A stretch of DNA of 64,000 nt, taken from Cellulomonas sp. C5510. GTDB lineage: Bacteria > Actinomycetota > Actinomycetes > Actinomycetales > Cellulomonadaceae. Of this stretch, positions 34,309-43,635 are shown piece after piece (the stretch's first letter is position 1; each line of letters starts with the position of its first letter). The notes under the pieces are model-generated. The model ran no database searches. It was not told where the DNA came from and was given only the letters and a program-made list of their open reading frames with translations. The translations under genes were made by a program, and so were the position numbers. The stretch is taken from assembly GCF_019797765.1 (NCBI RefSeq), contig NZ_CP081862.1:1116001-1180000 (forward strand). The letters are read 5' to 3'.

Positions 34309-35094
34309 TCAGCTCCCTGAGGCGGCGACGGCGTCGGCGTGCGCGTCGACGGCCGCCCGCAGGTACGCGGCGAGCCCCGGCGCGACGGCGTCGTACGTCG
34401 CGGCGAACCGCGGGTCCTCCGTGTACGTCGCGGCCAGCCCCCGGTAGGCCTCCGCCGTGGGGGTCCAGAACAGCGACACCCACGCGTGGTGGCGGGCGAC
34501 GAGCGCGCAGACGGCGGGGTCGTCCGCGGGGGTGCCGGCGCGCAGGGCGGCGGCCAGCGCCTCGCTGAGGGCGAGGCCCTCGGCCCGGTGGGCGCCCCGT
34601 TCCTCGGCGGACATCGACGCCCAGGCCCGGTTGCTGCGGTCCACGGCGTCGTCCCCCCAGCGCTCGCGCGCCTCCGGCTCGTAGCGGCGGTGGTCGAAGC
34701 CCTCGTACAGGTGCTCGACGGACATGACGGTGCCCCCTTCCAGGGACTCGACGGTGGAGGCGACGGTCCGGGCGAGCCGGTCGAACCGGTCCCGTTCGGC
34801 CAGCAGCCACGTGTGGTGCTCGCGGAGCCGTGCAGCCTGCGCGGCGGGGTCGTCCCGCGCGTCGAGGACCCGGGCGATGCCCGCGAGACCGACGCCGAGC
34901 TCCCGCAGCACCAGCACCTGCTGCAGGCGCAGCAGCTCGGCTCGTCCGTACACGCGCTGACCGCTCGGTGCGGTGCCGAGGGGACGGACCAGGCCGATCG
35001 CGTCGTAGTGGCGCAGGGTGCGCGACGTGACGCCCGACAGGCGCACGACCTCCGACGTGGTCCACCGTCCGCCGTCCGGCCCGGTGCTGGTCAT
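34309..35094 (-). CDS. MerR-family regulator with TipA-type effector domain
   Basis: 261 residues. The N-terminal winged helix is MerR-like: WTTSEVVRLSGVTSRTLRHYD, GLVRPLGTAPSGQRVYGRAE and a coiled helix around residues 75-125. The C-terminal half (VEHLYEGFDHRRYEPEARERW onward) matches the TipAS antibiotic-binding domain, with the usual DDPAVCALVARHHAWVSLFW. TipA binds thiopeptides covalently and activates its own promoter. Here the ligand is unknown, and I see no clear TipA-type reactive cysteine; the one cysteine, in AVCALV, lies in a helix. ATG 35094 is preceded by GGAGGAG. A long dyad overlaps its promoter. Confidence 0.88.
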   Translation of the reverse strand: MTSTGPDGGRWTTSEVVRLSGVTSRTLRHYDAIGLVRPLGTAPSGQRVYGRAELLRLQQVLVLRELGVGLAGIARVLDARDDPAAQAARLREHHTWLLAERDRFDRLARTVASTVESLEGGTVMSVEHLYEGFDHRRYEPEARERWGDDAVDRSNRAWASMSAEERGAHRAEGLALSEALAAALRAGTPADDPAVCALVARHHAWVSLFWTPTAEAYRGLAATYTEDPRFAATYDAVAPGLAAYLRAAVDAHADAVAASGS

Positions 35095-35132
35095 GGTCGC
35101 TCCTCCGCCTCCGACGGCGGGAGGTCCGCCGT

Positions 35133-35157
35133 CGTCGACCGACCGTAGGCGTCGACG
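35133..35157 (-). promoter_or_regulatory. Candidate operator over the MerR promoter
   Basis: Perfect 7-bp arms CGTCGAC and GTCGACG are separated by 11 bases and span a minus-strand TACGGT -10 box (plus 35142-35147). A second dyad, GACGGCGG with CCGCCGTC, lies at 35113-35133 in the leader. Probably an autoregulatory site for the MerR/TipA protein. Confidence 0.45.
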
Positions 35158-35219
35158 TCGCGTCAACCGCAACACCGTGCGCCACGACCGTTGTCGGACC
35201 CCGGTGGCAGGCTCGGCAC

Positions 35220-35960
35220 ATGGAGCCCTCCCCCCAGGACGCAGCCCGGTCGGCAGCCACGCCGGCGGCCGCACCGGCGGTCCCGCCCGCCGCTCCCGTC
35301 GTCGGTCCCGCCGCGGCCACCGCCCGCGTCGACGGCCGCCACTGGCGGGTGCTGCTGCTCTGGTTGCAGGCCGCGTTCCGCACCGGTGACCTCGCCACCG
35401 GCGCGGCCCTCGTCGCGCGGGTCGCGGCGGAGGCCGAACGGCTGGGTGCGAGGCCGGACGTCACCCTGCGCCCCGACCAGGTCCACGTGCGCACGACGAC
35501 GTGGGCGTCCCACGGGCTCACCGAGACCGACCTCGCGCTCGCCGAGGCGGTCTCCCGCGCGGCGGACGAGCTCGGCGTCGCAGGCGACCCCGGCCTCCTC
35601 ACGTCGCAGGAGGTGGCGGTCGACGCGCTGGACATCTCGGCGGTCGCGCCGTTCTGGCGAGCGGTGCTCGGCTACGGCCCCGAGCCCGGGACGGACCCCG
35701 AGGACCACGTGCTCGCCGACCCCGCCGGCCTCGGCCCGGGGTACTGGTTCCAGCAGATGGACGCCCCGCGCCCCCAGCGCAACCGCATCCACGTGGACGT
35801 CACGGTCCCGCACGACCAGGCCGAGGCCCGGGTGGCCGCCGCGCTCGCCGCCGGGGGCAGGCTGGTGTCGGACAGCCGCGCACCGGCGTTCTGGGTGCTC
35901 GCCGACCCGGAGGGGAACGAGGCGTGCGTCTGCACCTGGCAGGACCGCGGGCGGGGTTGA
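35220..35960 (+). CDS. Pterin-carbinolamine-dehydratase-like / glyoxalase fusion protein
   Basis: 246 residues in three parts: an Ala/Pro-rich N-terminal tail to about residue 37; a domain like 4a-hydroxytetrahydrobiopterin dehydratase ([40 protein letters not shown]) to about 118; and a VOC/glyoxalase-6-like domain ([20 protein letters not shown] to ACVCTWQD). In active dehydratases the segment after AEAERLG reads H-H/N-P; here it is ARPDV, so the catalytic histidines look lost. The VOC part keeps [13 protein letters not shown] ([12 protein letters not shown]) and [14 protein letters not shown] motifs. ATG 35220 has CAGGCT six bases upstream. Possibly a binding protein rather than an enzyme. 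Divergent from the MerR gene. Confidence 0.72.
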   Translation: MEPSPQDAARSAATPAAAPAVPPAAPVVGPAAATARVDGRHWRVLLLWLQAAFRTGDLATGAALVARVAAEAERLGARPDVTLRPDQVHVRTTTWASHGLTETDLALAEAVSRAADELGVAGDPGLLTSQEVAVDALDISAVAPFWRAVLGYGPEPGTDPEDHVLADPAGLGPGYWFQQMDAPRPQRNRIHVDVTVPHDQAEARVAAALAAGGRLVSDSRAPAFWVLADPEGNEACVCTWQDRGRG

Positions 35961-36040
35961 GCGAAGCGCCCACCGTCCAGCTGCTGGGCGATCACAGGTC
36001 GGACGTGCCCCGCCTCGCCACCCGCCCGGACGTACCGTGT

Positions 36041-36069
36041 CAGGGCGTCACCGCGGCGGCGACGCCCTG
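36041..36069 (+). promoter_or_regulatory. Stem-loop in the ilvD 5' leader
   Basis: Perfect 9-bp arms CAGGGCGTC (36041-36049) and GACGCCCTG (36061-36069) follow a TACCGT -10-like box at 36033-36038 and end about 8 bases before the GAAGGAG ribosome site. With no T-run it is not a terminator. It could stabilise the mRNA or bind a regulator. Confidence 0.45.
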
Positions 36070-36090
36070 CACGTCCGAAGGAGCTGTCCC

Positions 36091-37953
36091 GTGAGCCGTC
36101 CCCTGCGCTCCCGTACCTCGACCCACGGCCGCAACATGGCCGGTGCCCGCGCGCTGTGGCGGGCCACCGGCATGGGCTCGGAGGACTTCGGCAAGCCGAT
36201 CGTCGCGATCGCGAACTCGTACACGCAGTTCGTCCCGGGCCACGTGCACCTCAAGGACATGGGCGACCTCGTCGCGTCGGCGATCCAGGAGGCCGGCGGC
36301 GTCGCCAAGGAGTTCAACACCATCGCGGTCGACGACGGCATCGCGATGGGCCACGCCGGGATGCTCTACTCGCTGCCCAGCCGCGACCTCATCGCCGACT
36401 CGGTCGAGTACATGGTGCAGGCCCACTGCGCGGACGCCCTGGTGTGCATCTCGAACTGCGACAAGATCACCCCCGGCATGCTGAACGCCGCGCTGCGGCT
36501 CAACATCCCGGTGATCTTCGTGTCCGGCGGTCCGATGGAGGCCGGCAAGGCGGTCGTCGCGGACGGCGTCGCGAAGACCCACCTCAACCTCATCAACGCG
36601 ATCAACTACTCCGCGGACGACGCCGTCTCCGACCAGGCGCTCGCCACGGTCGAGGAGAACGCCTGCCCGACGTGCGGCTCCTGCTCCGGCATGTTCACGG
36701 CGAACTCGATGAACTGCCTGACCGAGGCGCTCGGCCTGTCGCTGCCGGGCAACGGCTCCACGCTGGCGACGCACAGCGCCCGCCGCGAGCTGTTCCTCGA
36801 GGCCGGCCGGACGATCGTCGACCTGGCGCGCCGCTACTACGAGGACGAGGACGACACCGCGGCGCCGCGCGGCATCGCCACCCGGGCGGCGTTCGCCAAC
36901 GCCATGACGCTGGACGTCGCCATGGGCGGCTCCACCAACACGGTGCTGCACATCCTGGCGGCGGCGCAGGAGGCGGGCGTCGACTTCACGCTCGCCGACA
37001 TCGACGCGCTCAGCCGCCGCGTGCCCTGCCTGTCGAAGGTCGCGCCGAACCACCCGGACTTCCACATGGAGGACGTGCACCGCGCCGGCGGCATCCCGGC
37101 GCTGCTCGGCGAGCTCGACCGGGCGGGCCTGCTGGACCACGACGTCACGAGCGTGCACACCCCGACGCTGCGGGCATGGCTCGACGACTGGGACGTCCGC
37201 GGCGGCAAGGCCACCGAGCGGGCCGAGGCGCTGTTCCACGCGGCGCCCGGCGGCGTCCGCACCACGCAGGCGTTCTCGACCTCGAACGTCTGGGAGTCCC
37301 TCGACACGGACGCGGCGAACGGCTGCATCCGGGACGTCGCCCACGCCTACACGGTCGAGGGCGGCCTCGCGGTGCTGCGCGGCAACCTCGCCGAGGACGG
37401 CGCGATCATCAAGACCGCCGGCATCGACCCGGACGTGTTCCACTTCGTCGGGCGGGCGCTGGTGTGCGAGTCGCAGGACGAGGCGGTCGACAAGATCCTG
37501 CGCAAGGAGGTCGAGCCGGGCCACGTCGTCGTCGTGCGGTACGAGGGCCCGGCCGGCGGCCCCGGCATGCAGGAGATGCTCTACCCGACGTCGTTCATCA
37601 AGGGCCGCGGCCTGGGCAAGGTGTGCGCGCTCATCACCGACGGCCGGTTCTCCGGCGGGTCCAGCGGCATCTCGGTCGGCCACGTCAGCCCGGAGGCCGC
37701 GGCCGGCGGGACGATCGGGCTGATCGAGGACGGCGACGAGATCGAGATCGACGTCGAGACCCGGCTGATCCGCGTCAACGTCCCCGACGAGGTGCTCGCG
37801 GAGCGCCGCGCCAAGATGGAGGCGCGCGAGAACCCGTGGCAGCCGGTGGCCCGCGACCGGTACGTGTCCCCGGCGCTGCAGGCGTACGCGGCGATGGCGA
37901 CCAGCGCGGACCGCGGCGCCGTCCGCGACGTGAGCCGCATCCGCCGCGGCTGA
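36091..37953 (+). CDS. ilvD: Dihydroxyacid dehydratase, long (E. coli-like) form
   Basis: Dehydrates 2,3-dihydroxy-isovalerate and -3-methylvalerate, the third common step of valine and isoleucine synthesis. About 620 residues, the size of the E. coli enzyme. [29 protein letters not shown] (C123) and [20 protein letters not shown] (C192, C195, C198) mark the Fe-S site; the early motif is [13 protein letters not shown] without a cysteine, as in the E. coli type. The C-terminal part has [20 protein letters not shown]. The GTG start has GAAGGAG 8 bases upstream and a stem-loop in its leader. A second, different IlvD follows, so this step is doubly encoded. Confidence 0.95.
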   Translation: MSRPLRSRTSTHGRNMAGARALWRATGMGSEDFGKPIVAIANSYTQFVPGHVHLKDMGDLVASAIQEAGGVAKEFNTIAVDDGIAMGHAGMLYSLPSRDLIADSVEYMVQAHCADALVCISNCDKITPGMLNAALRLNIPVIFVSGGPMEAGKAVVADGVAKTHLNLINAINYSADDAVSDQALATVEENACPTCGSCSGMFTANSMNCLTEALGLSLPGNGSTLATHSARRELFLEAGRTIVDLARRYYEDEDDTAAPRGIATRAAFANAMTLDVAMGGSTNTVLHILAAAQEAGVDFTLADIDALSRRVPCLSKVAPNHPDFHMEDVHRAGGIPALLGELDRAGLLDHDVTSVHTPTLRAWLDDWDVRGGKATERAEALFHAAPGGVRTTQAFSTSNVWESLDTDAANGCIRDVAHAYTVEGGLAVLRGNLAEDGAIIKTAGIDPDVFHFVGRALVCESQDEAVDKILRKEVEPGHVVVVRYEGPAGGPGMQEMLYPTSFIKGRGLGKVCALITDGRFSGGSSGISVGHVSPEAAAGGTIGLIEDGDEIEIDVETRLIRVNVPDEVLAERRAKMEARENPWQPVARDRYVSPALQAYAAMATSADRGAVRDVSRIRRG

Positions 37954-37958
37954 ACCTC

Positions 37959-38018
37959 CGGCGGGGCCGGGCGCCACGACGCGCGGCCCCGCCGCGCCCG
38001 CCGCGCCCGCCGCGCCCG
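37959..38018 (+). terminator. Hairpin and triplicated GC repeat after the first ilvD
   Basis: CGGCGGGGCCG (37959-37969) pairs with CGGCCCCGCCG (37984-37994), and about three direct copies of CCGCGCCCG follow to 38018. It probably separates the transcript from the next ilvD, which has its own promoter. Confidence 0.6.
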
Positions 38019-38050
38019 ACCCGTCCGGGGCGCGCCGCGCCGCGCGCGCC

Positions 38051-38062
38051 TACAGTCGGCTC
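38051..38062 (+). promoter_or_regulatory. Leaderless promoter of the second ilvD
   Basis: TACAGT at 38051-38056 lies 6 bases before ATG 38063. There is no room for a ribosome-binding site between a start of transcription at +1 and the codon, so a leaderless message is predicted. Confidence 0.6.
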
Positions 38063-39778
38063 ATGACGACCACGGGCGGGACCACCCCGGACATCGACAT
38101 CAAGCCGCGCTCCCGGCAGGTGACCGACGGCATCGAGGCCACGGCGTCGCGCGGCATGCTCCGCGCGGTCGGCATGGGCGACGACGACTGGGTGAAGCCG
38201 CAGATCGGCGTCGCGAGCTCGTGGAACGAGATCACGCCCTGCAACCTGTCGCTCCAGCGTCTGGCGCAGGCGGTGAAGAGCGGCGTGCACGCCGGCGGCG
38301 GCTACCCGCTGGAGTTCGGGACCATCTCGGTGTCGGACGGCATCTCCATGGGCCACGAGGGCATGCACTTCTCCCTGGTGAGCCGCGACATCATCGCCGA
38401 CAGCGTGGAGACGGTGATGCAGGCCGAGCGCCTGGACGGCTCCGTGCTGCTGGCGGGGTGCGACAAGTCGCTGCCCGGCATGCTCATGGCGGCAGCGCGG
38501 CTCGACCTGGCGAGCGTGTTCGTGTACGCCGGCTCGATCATGCCGGGCTGGGTGAAGCTCGAGGACGGCACCGAGAAGGACGTGACGCTGATCGACGCGT
38601 TCGAGGCGGTCGGTGCCTGCGCCCGCGGCCTGATGTCGAAGGGCGACCTGGAGCGCATCGAGCGCGCCATCTGCCCGGGCGAGGGCGCGTGCGGCGGCAT
38701 GTACACCGCGAACACGATGGCGTCGGTCGCCGAGGCGATGGGCATGTCGCTGCCCGGGTCCGCCGCACCGCCGAGCGCCGACCGCCGCCGGGACAACGTC
38801 GCGCTGCGGTCCGGCGAGGCCGTGGTCGAGCTGCTCCGGAAGGGCATCACCGCCCGGCAGATCATGACCAAGGAGGCGTTCGAGAACGCGATCGCCGTCG
38901 TGATGGCGTTCGGCGGCTCCACCAACGCGGTGCTGCACCTGCTGGCGATCGCGCACGAGGCCGAGGTCGAGCTGACGCTGGACGACTTCAAGCGGGTGGC
39001 CGCGCGGGTGCCGCACCTGGGCGACCTCAAGCCGTTCGGCCGGTACGTCATGGCGGACGTCGACCGGATCGGCGGGGTGCCCGTCGTCATGAAGGCCCTG
39101 CTCGACGCCGGGCTGATCCACGGCGACTGCCTCACGGTCACCGGCAGGACCGTCGCGGAGAACCTCGCCGACGTCGCCCCTCCGGACCCGGACGGCAAGA
39201 TCCTGCGCGCGCTCGACGACCCCATCCACCGCACCGGCGGCATCACGATCCTCGACGGCTCGCTGGCCCCCGAGGGCGCCGTCGTGAAGTCCGCCGGGTT
39301 CGACACCGACGTCTTCGAGGGCACCGCCCGCGTGTTCGAGCGCGAGCGCGCCGCCCTGGACGCGCTCGAGGACGGCACCATCCAGGCCGGGGACGTCGTG
39401 GTCATCCGGTACGAGGGCCCGAAGGGCGGCCCGGGGATGCGCGAGATGCTGGCGATCACCGGCGCCATCAAGGGTGCCGGGCTCGGCAAGGACGTGCTGC
39501 TGCTGACCGACGGCCGGTTCTCCGGCGGCACCACCGGCCTGTGCGTGGGCCACGTCGCGCCCGAGGCCGTGGACGCGGGCCCGATCGCGTTCGTCCGTGA
39601 CGGCGACCGGATCCGGCTCGACGTCGCGAACGCGACCCTCGACCTGCTGGTGCCGGAGGAGGAGCTCGCGACGCGCCGCGTCGGGTGGGCGCCGCTGCCG
39701 CCGCGCTACACCCGCGGCGTGCTGGCGAAGTACGCGAAGCTCGTGCAGTCCGCGTCGACGGGGGCCGTGCTGATCTGA
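38063..39778 (+). CDS. ilvD: Dihydroxyacid dehydratase, short (plant/mycobacterial-like) form
   Basis: About 571 residues, the other IlvD lineage. Three probable cluster ligands are C60 (EITPCNLSL), C133 ([11 protein letters not shown]) and C210 ([14 protein letters not shown]), the pattern of [2Fe-2S] dihydroxyacid dehydratases from plants, cyanobacteria and mycobacteria. [20 protein letters not shown] is near the C-terminus. Alignable blocks with the neighbour are few, so this is not a recent duplication. It has its own leaderless-type promoter. It could be the main enzyme under a different oxygen or iron regime, or act on a related sugar acid; the three cysteines favour true IlvD activity. 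Confidence 0.93.
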   Translation: MTTTGGTTPDIDIKPRSRQVTDGIEATASRGMLRAVGMGDDDWVKPQIGVASSWNEITPCNLSLQRLAQAVKSGVHAGGGYPLEFGTISVSDGISMGHEGMHFSLVSRDIIADSVETVMQAERLDGSVLLAGCDKSLPGMLMAAARLDLASVFVYAGSIMPGWVKLEDGTEKDVTLIDAFEAVGACARGLMSKGDLERIERAICPGEGACGGMYTANTMASVAEAMGMSLPGSAAPPSADRRRDNVALRSGEAVVELLRKGITARQIMTKEAFENAIAVVMAFGGSTNAVLHLLAIAHEAEVELTLDDFKRVAARVPHLGDLKPFGRYVMADVDRIGGVPVVMKALLDAGLIHGDCLTVTGRTVAENLADVAPPDPDGKILRALDDPIHRTGGITILDGSLAPEGAVVKSAGFDTDVFEGTARVFERERAALDALEDGTIQAGDVVVIRYEGPKGGPGMREMLAITGAIKGAGLGKDVLLLTDGRFSGGTTGLCVGHVAPEAVDAGPIAFVRDGDRIRLDVANATLDLLVPEEELATRRVGWAPLPPRYTRGVLAKYAKLVQSASTGAVLI

Positions 39779-39868
39779 CCGGGGTGAACGGGCCCCCGGC
39801 GGCGTGCTCCGCCGCTAGGGTCGGCCGGGGGCGTCGACCACGCGGTGCTCCCGGACCGACGGAGGACG

Positions 39869-40882
39869 ATGACCGACCTGGCCCCGCCCGGCACGACCGC
39901 GGTCAGCACCCGTGGGCTGCGCAAGACCTACCGGCACCGCGGTCGCCGCGTCGTGGCCGTCGGCGGCCTGGACCTCGACGTGCCGCTCGGCGGCGTGCAC
40001 GGGTTCCTCGGCCCGAACGGCGCCGGCAAGACCACCACGATCCGGATGCTGCTCGGCCTGGTGCGCCCGGACGCGGGCAGCGTGCGCGTGCTGGACCGGC
40101 CCGTCCCGGAGGCGCTGCCCGACGTCGTGCAGCGGGTGGGGGCGATCGTGGAGTCGCCGCGGTTCTTCCCGGCGTTCTCCGGCCGCCGCAACCTGGAGCT
40201 GCTCGCCGCCGCGATCGGCACCCCGCCGGCGCGCGTCGACCGCGTGCTCGCGGACGTGGGCCTGGGGGACCGCGCGGGCAGCCCGTTCCGCACGTACTCG
40301 CTCGGCATGAAGCAGCGCCTCGCCATCGCCGCGACGCTGCTCAAGGACCCGGAGCTCGTGATCTTCGACGAGCCGACCAACGGGCTCGACCCCGCGGGGA
40401 TCCACGAGGTGCGCCGGACCATGCGCGCCCTGGCGGACGCGGGGAGGACGGTGCTGGTGTCGAGCCACATCCTCGCCGAGGTGCAGCAGGTGGCGGACAC
40501 CGTCTCGATCGTCACGCAGGGCCGGCTGGTCGCGAGCGGCCGCGTCACGGACCTCGTCGCCGGAGCGGGGACGCAGGAGGCGCGCGTCGGCGTGGAGCAG
40601 CCGGAGCGCGCCGCGGCCGTCGTCGCCGGCCGGGGGTGGCCGGTGCGGCCGGACGGATCGGGCGGCCTGGTCGTCGGGGGCGCGGCGCCGGCCGACATCA
40701 CCCGTGCTCTCGCCGAGGCGGGCCTGTACCTGCACGAGTTGGTGCCGGTCCGCGCGGACCTGGAGCAGGTGTTCCTCGCGCTGACCGGCACGGGCGGCGC
40801 GGACGGGCCGCCCGGCACCGGCGCCGGCACCGCGCCGTACCAGGGCCGACCGGCCCCGCACGGACGGCGGGCGCGCTCGTGA
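39869..40882 (+). CDS. ABC transporter ATP-binding protein (ABC-2 exporter type)
   Basis: About 337 residues. Single ABC domain: Walker A GPNGAGKTTT with K54, Q-loop region VGAIVESPRFF, signature YSLGMKQRLAIA, Walker B LVIFDEPTNGLDP and switch histidine in VSSHILAE. After residue 230 comes a C-terminal domain of the drug/lantibiotic exporter kind (LVPVRADLEQVFLALTGTG). ATG 39869 is preferred, with GGAGGA just upstream; GTG 39845 in the same frame is an alternative. The permease overlaps its stop as GTGA, so the two form a pair. Substrate unknown: drug, lipid or peptide export are all possible. Confidence 0.9.
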   Translation: MTDLAPPGTTAVSTRGLRKTYRHRGRRVVAVGGLDLDVPLGGVHGFLGPNGAGKTTTIRMLLGLVRPDAGSVRVLDRPVPEALPDVVQRVGAIVESPRFFPAFSGRRNLELLAAAIGTPPARVDRVLADVGLGDRAGSPFRTYSLGMKQRLAIAATLLKDPELVIFDEPTNGLDPAGIHEVRRTMRALADAGRTVLVSSHILAEVQQVADTVSIVTQGRLVASGRVTDLVAGAGTQEARVGVEQPERAAAVVAGRGWPVRPDGSGGLVVGGAAPADITRALAEAGLYLHELVPVRADLEQVFLALTGTGGADGPPGTGAGTAPYQGRPAPHGRRARS

Positions 40883-41874
40883 CCGGGCTCGTGCGCGTCG
40901 AGGCGCGGCGGTTCCGGTACCGCGCGGCGATCCGCTGGCTCGCGCTGCTGTCGGTCGTGGCGGCGCTCGCGGTGGTGGCGGGTGTGGTCGCGTCCGTCCG
41001 GCCGCCGTCCGCGGAGGCGGTCGCGAGCGCCGAGCAGCAGGTCGCGCTCGCCCAGGAGGACTGGGAGGAGAACGGCGACCAGTACGTCGCGGACTGCCGC
41101 AGCGGCGAGGAGCAGGAACGCGCCACGAACCCGGACGCCGACTGGGGATGCGACAGCATCGAGCCTCGCCTCGAGCAGTACATCCCGGTGCAGCCGACCT
41201 TCGCCGACCACGCGCGCGGCTGGCTCTCCGGCGCGACCGTGCTCGTGCTGCTGCTGGCGTTCGCCTCGGGCGTCACGTTCGTGACCGCCGAGCTCGCGAC
41301 CGGGGCGCTGGGCACGTGGCTGACGTTCGTGCCGCAGCGCGGCCGGGTCTACGCGAGCAAGGTCGTCGTCGCGGGGGTGGGCGTGCTCGTGCCCGCGGCC
41401 GCGGCGCTCGCCGTCACGGTGGCGGGGTCCTGGGCCGCGGCGGCTCTCCAGGACACGGTCGGCGACGTGACGGCGGAGACGTGGCGGGCGCTCGGCGACC
41501 AGGCGGCGCGCACCCTCGCCGCGGCGGCGGTGCTGGGCGCGGTGGGCGCGGCGCTCGGGTTCCTGCTGCGCAGCGCGGCGGCGGCGCTCGGCGTGGGCAT
41601 CGGGTGGATGCTGCTCGTCGACGGCGTCCTGGCCGGCATCCTGCCGGCGCTCCAGCCCTGGACCCTGCGGCTGTCGCTCGAGGCGTGGCTGCAGGCCGGC
41701 ACGACGTACTGGCTTCCCGAGGCGTGCCCGCCGCTCGACGGCGTCCCGCAGGCGGGGGCCTGCACGGGGGAGCGGACGCTGTCGATGCTGCACGGCGGGG
41801 TGCTGCTGGCCGTGGTGGCGGCGGTTCTCGTCGCGCTCGGGGCCGTGGTGCTGCGCAGGCGCGACGTCGACTGA
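40879..41874 (+). CDS. ABC-2 type permease
   Basis: About 331 residues with roughly six membrane helices. One is at the N-terminus (WLALLSVVAALAVVAGVVAS), then comes an exported loop of about 90 residues with two cysteines (VADCRSGEEQ and DWGCDSIE). Helices follow near ATVLVLLLAFASGVTFV, VVVAGVGVLVPAAAALAV, LGAVGAALGFLLRS and at the C-terminal end (VLLAVVAAVLVALGAVVL). The topology fits an ABC-2 exporter permease, and the cysteine pair could form a disulfide outside. GTG 40879 overlaps the ATPase gene by four bases. The next gene, a glucosidase, starts 33 bases later. Confidence 0.85.
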   Translation: MTGLVRVEARRFRYRAAIRWLALLSVVAALAVVAGVVASVRPPSAEAVASAEQQVALAQEDWEENGDQYVADCRSGEEQERATNPDADWGCDSIEPRLEQYIPVQPTFADHARGWLSGATVLVLLLAFASGVTFVTAELATGALGTWLTFVPQRGRVYASKVVVAGVGVLVPAAAALAVTVAGSWAAAALQDTVGDVTAETWRALGDQAARTLAAAAVLGAVGAALGFLLRSAAAALGVGIGWMLLVDGVLAGILPALQPWTLRLSLEAWLQAGTTYWLPEACPPLDGVPQAGACTGERTLSMLHGGVLLAVVAAVLVALGAVVLRRRDVD

Positions 41875-41906
41875 CGGCCGCACCCGCCCCGTGAGAGGGT
41901 CGCGGC

Positions 41907-43631
41907 ATGGCTTTCACCGTCGAGGACGCGCCGTGGTGGACCCGCGCGACCGTCTACCAGGTCTACCCGCGCTCGTTCCAGGACTCCGACGGCGACGGCG
42001 TCGGTGACCTCCGGGGGATCGCGTCGCGGCTGGACCACCTCGAGGCGCTGGGCGTCGACGTGGTCTGGCTGTCGCCGATCTACCGCTCGCCGCAGGACGA
42101 CAACGGGTACGACATCAGCGACTACCAGGACGTCGACCCGGTGTTCGGGACGCTGGAGGACCTGGACGAGCTGATCGGCGCGCTGCACGCCCGCGGGATG
42201 AAGCTCGTCATGGACCTGGTCGTGAACCACACGTCGGACGAGCACCCCTGGTTCGTCGAGAGCCGGTCGTCGGTCGACTCCCCGAAGCGCGACTGGTACT
42301 GGTGGCGCCCGCCCCGCGAGGGCATGGCGCCGGGGCAGCCGGGCGCGGAGCCCACCAACTGGCACTCGTTCTTCTCGGGCTCCACCTGGGAGCTCGACGA
42401 GGCGTCGGGCGAGTACTACCTGCACCTGTTCAGCCGGAAGCAGCCCGACCTCAACTGGGAGAACCCGGAGGTGCGGCAGGCGGTCTACGCGATGATGCGC
42501 TGGTGGCTGGACCGCGGGGTCGACGGCTTCCGCATGGACGTCATCAACCTGATCTCCAAGAACACGTCGCTGCCCGACGGCCCGGTCGTGGCGGGGGTGT
42601 GGGGTGACGGCAGCGCGCACTACACGGACGGCCCGCGGGTGCACGAGTTCCTCCAGGAGATGCACCGCGAGGTGTTCGACGGCCGCGAGGGCGCCCTGCT
42701 GACGGTCGGGGAGACGCCCGGCGTCACGCTGGAGGAGGCGCGCAGGTACACGGACCCGGCGCGGCGCGAGGTCGACATGGTGTTCCAGTTCGAGCACGTC
42801 GGCCTGGACCACGGGCCGGGCGGCAAGTTCGACCCGCGCCCGCTGCGGCTCACGGACCTCAAGGCGACGTTCGGGCGCTGGCAGGCCGGTCTCGCGGACG
42901 CCGGCTGGAACAGCCTGTACTGGGACAACCACGACCAGCCGCGGGTCGTGTCGCGGTTCGGGGACGACGGGCGGTACCGCAGGGAGTCCGCGAAGGCGCT
43001 CGCGACCCTGCTGCACCTGCACCGCGGGACGCCGTACGTCTACCAGGGCGAGGAGCTCGGGATGACGAACGCGCACTTCACGCGGTTCGACCAGTACCGG
43101 GACATCGAGTCGCTGAACCACGTCGCGCAGTCCCGGGCGCTGGGCACCGCCACCGACGAGCAGCTCCTGGCGGGGCTGGCCGCGATGAGCCGCGACAACG
43201 CGCGCACGCCGGTGCAGTGGGACGGCTCGCCGCAGGCCGGGTTCACGACCGGGACGCCGTGGCTGGCGGTCAACCCGAACCACGTCGAGGTCAACGCCGC
43301 CGCCGAGCAGGCCGACCCGGCCTCCGTGCTGCACCACTACCGTCGCCTCATCGCGCTGCGGCACGCCGACCCGGTGGTCGCGCTCGGCGACTTCACGATG
43401 CTGCTGCCGCGGGACGAGCAGGTCTACGCGTTCACGCGGACCCTGGGGGACGACGCCCTGCTGGTGGTCGTCAACGTCTCCGGCGAGGACGCGCGCGTCG
43501 ACCTGGGCGACGGCTGGCCGGCGGCGGCGGACGGCGGCTGGGGCGAGCTGGTGCTCGGCACCCACGACGGGCCGGGGGAGCCGACCGTGCTGCGCCCGTG
43601 GGAGGCGCGGGTGGTGCGGCGCCGCGGCTGA
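41907..43631 (+). CDS. GH13 alpha-glucosidase / oligo-1,6-glucosidase
   Basis: 574 residues, GH13 subfamily 31 type. It hydrolyses short alpha-glucosides from the non-reducing end. Nucleophile D211 in GVDGFRMDVINLISK, acid/base E269 in LLTVGETPG and D343 in WDNHDQPRVVSRFG are intact, and QPDLNWENPEVR is typical. The residue after the nucleophile is Val (V212); in characterised yeast and bacterial enzymes Val here goes with alpha-1,6 preference, whereas Thr or Ala goes with alpha-1,4. No signal peptide, so it is cytosolic. It could work on isomalto-oligosaccharides or branch stubs left by glycogen breakdown. It converges, with a 4-base gap, on the lipoprotein gene. Confidence 0.92.
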   Translation: MAFTVEDAPWWTRATVYQVYPRSFQDSDGDGVGDLRGIASRLDHLEALGVDVVWLSPIYRSPQDDNGYDISDYQDVDPVFGTLEDLDELIGALHARGMKLVMDLVVNHTSDEHPWFVESRSSVDSPKRDWYWWRPPREGMAPGQPGAEPTNWHSFFSGSTWELDEASGEYYLHLFSRKQPDLNWENPEVRQAVYAMMRWWLDRGVDGFRMDVINLISKNTSLPDGPVVAGVWGDGSAHYTDGPRVHEFLQEMHREVFDGREGALLTVGETPGVTLEEARRYTDPARREVDMVFQFEHVGLDHGPGGKFDPRPLRLTDLKATFGRWQAGLADAGWNSLYWDNHDQPRVVSRFGDDGRYRRESAKALATLLHLHRGTPYVYQGEELGMTNAHFTRFDQYRDIESLNHVAQSRALGTATDEQLLAGLAAMSRDNARTPVQWDGSPQAGFTTGTPWLAVNPNHVEVNAAAEQADPASVLHHYRRLIALRHADPVVALGDFTMLLPRDEQVYAFTRTLGDDALLVVVNVSGEDARVDLGDGWPAAADGGWGELVLGTHDGPGEPTVLRPWEARVVRRRG

Positions 43632-43635
43632 CGCG

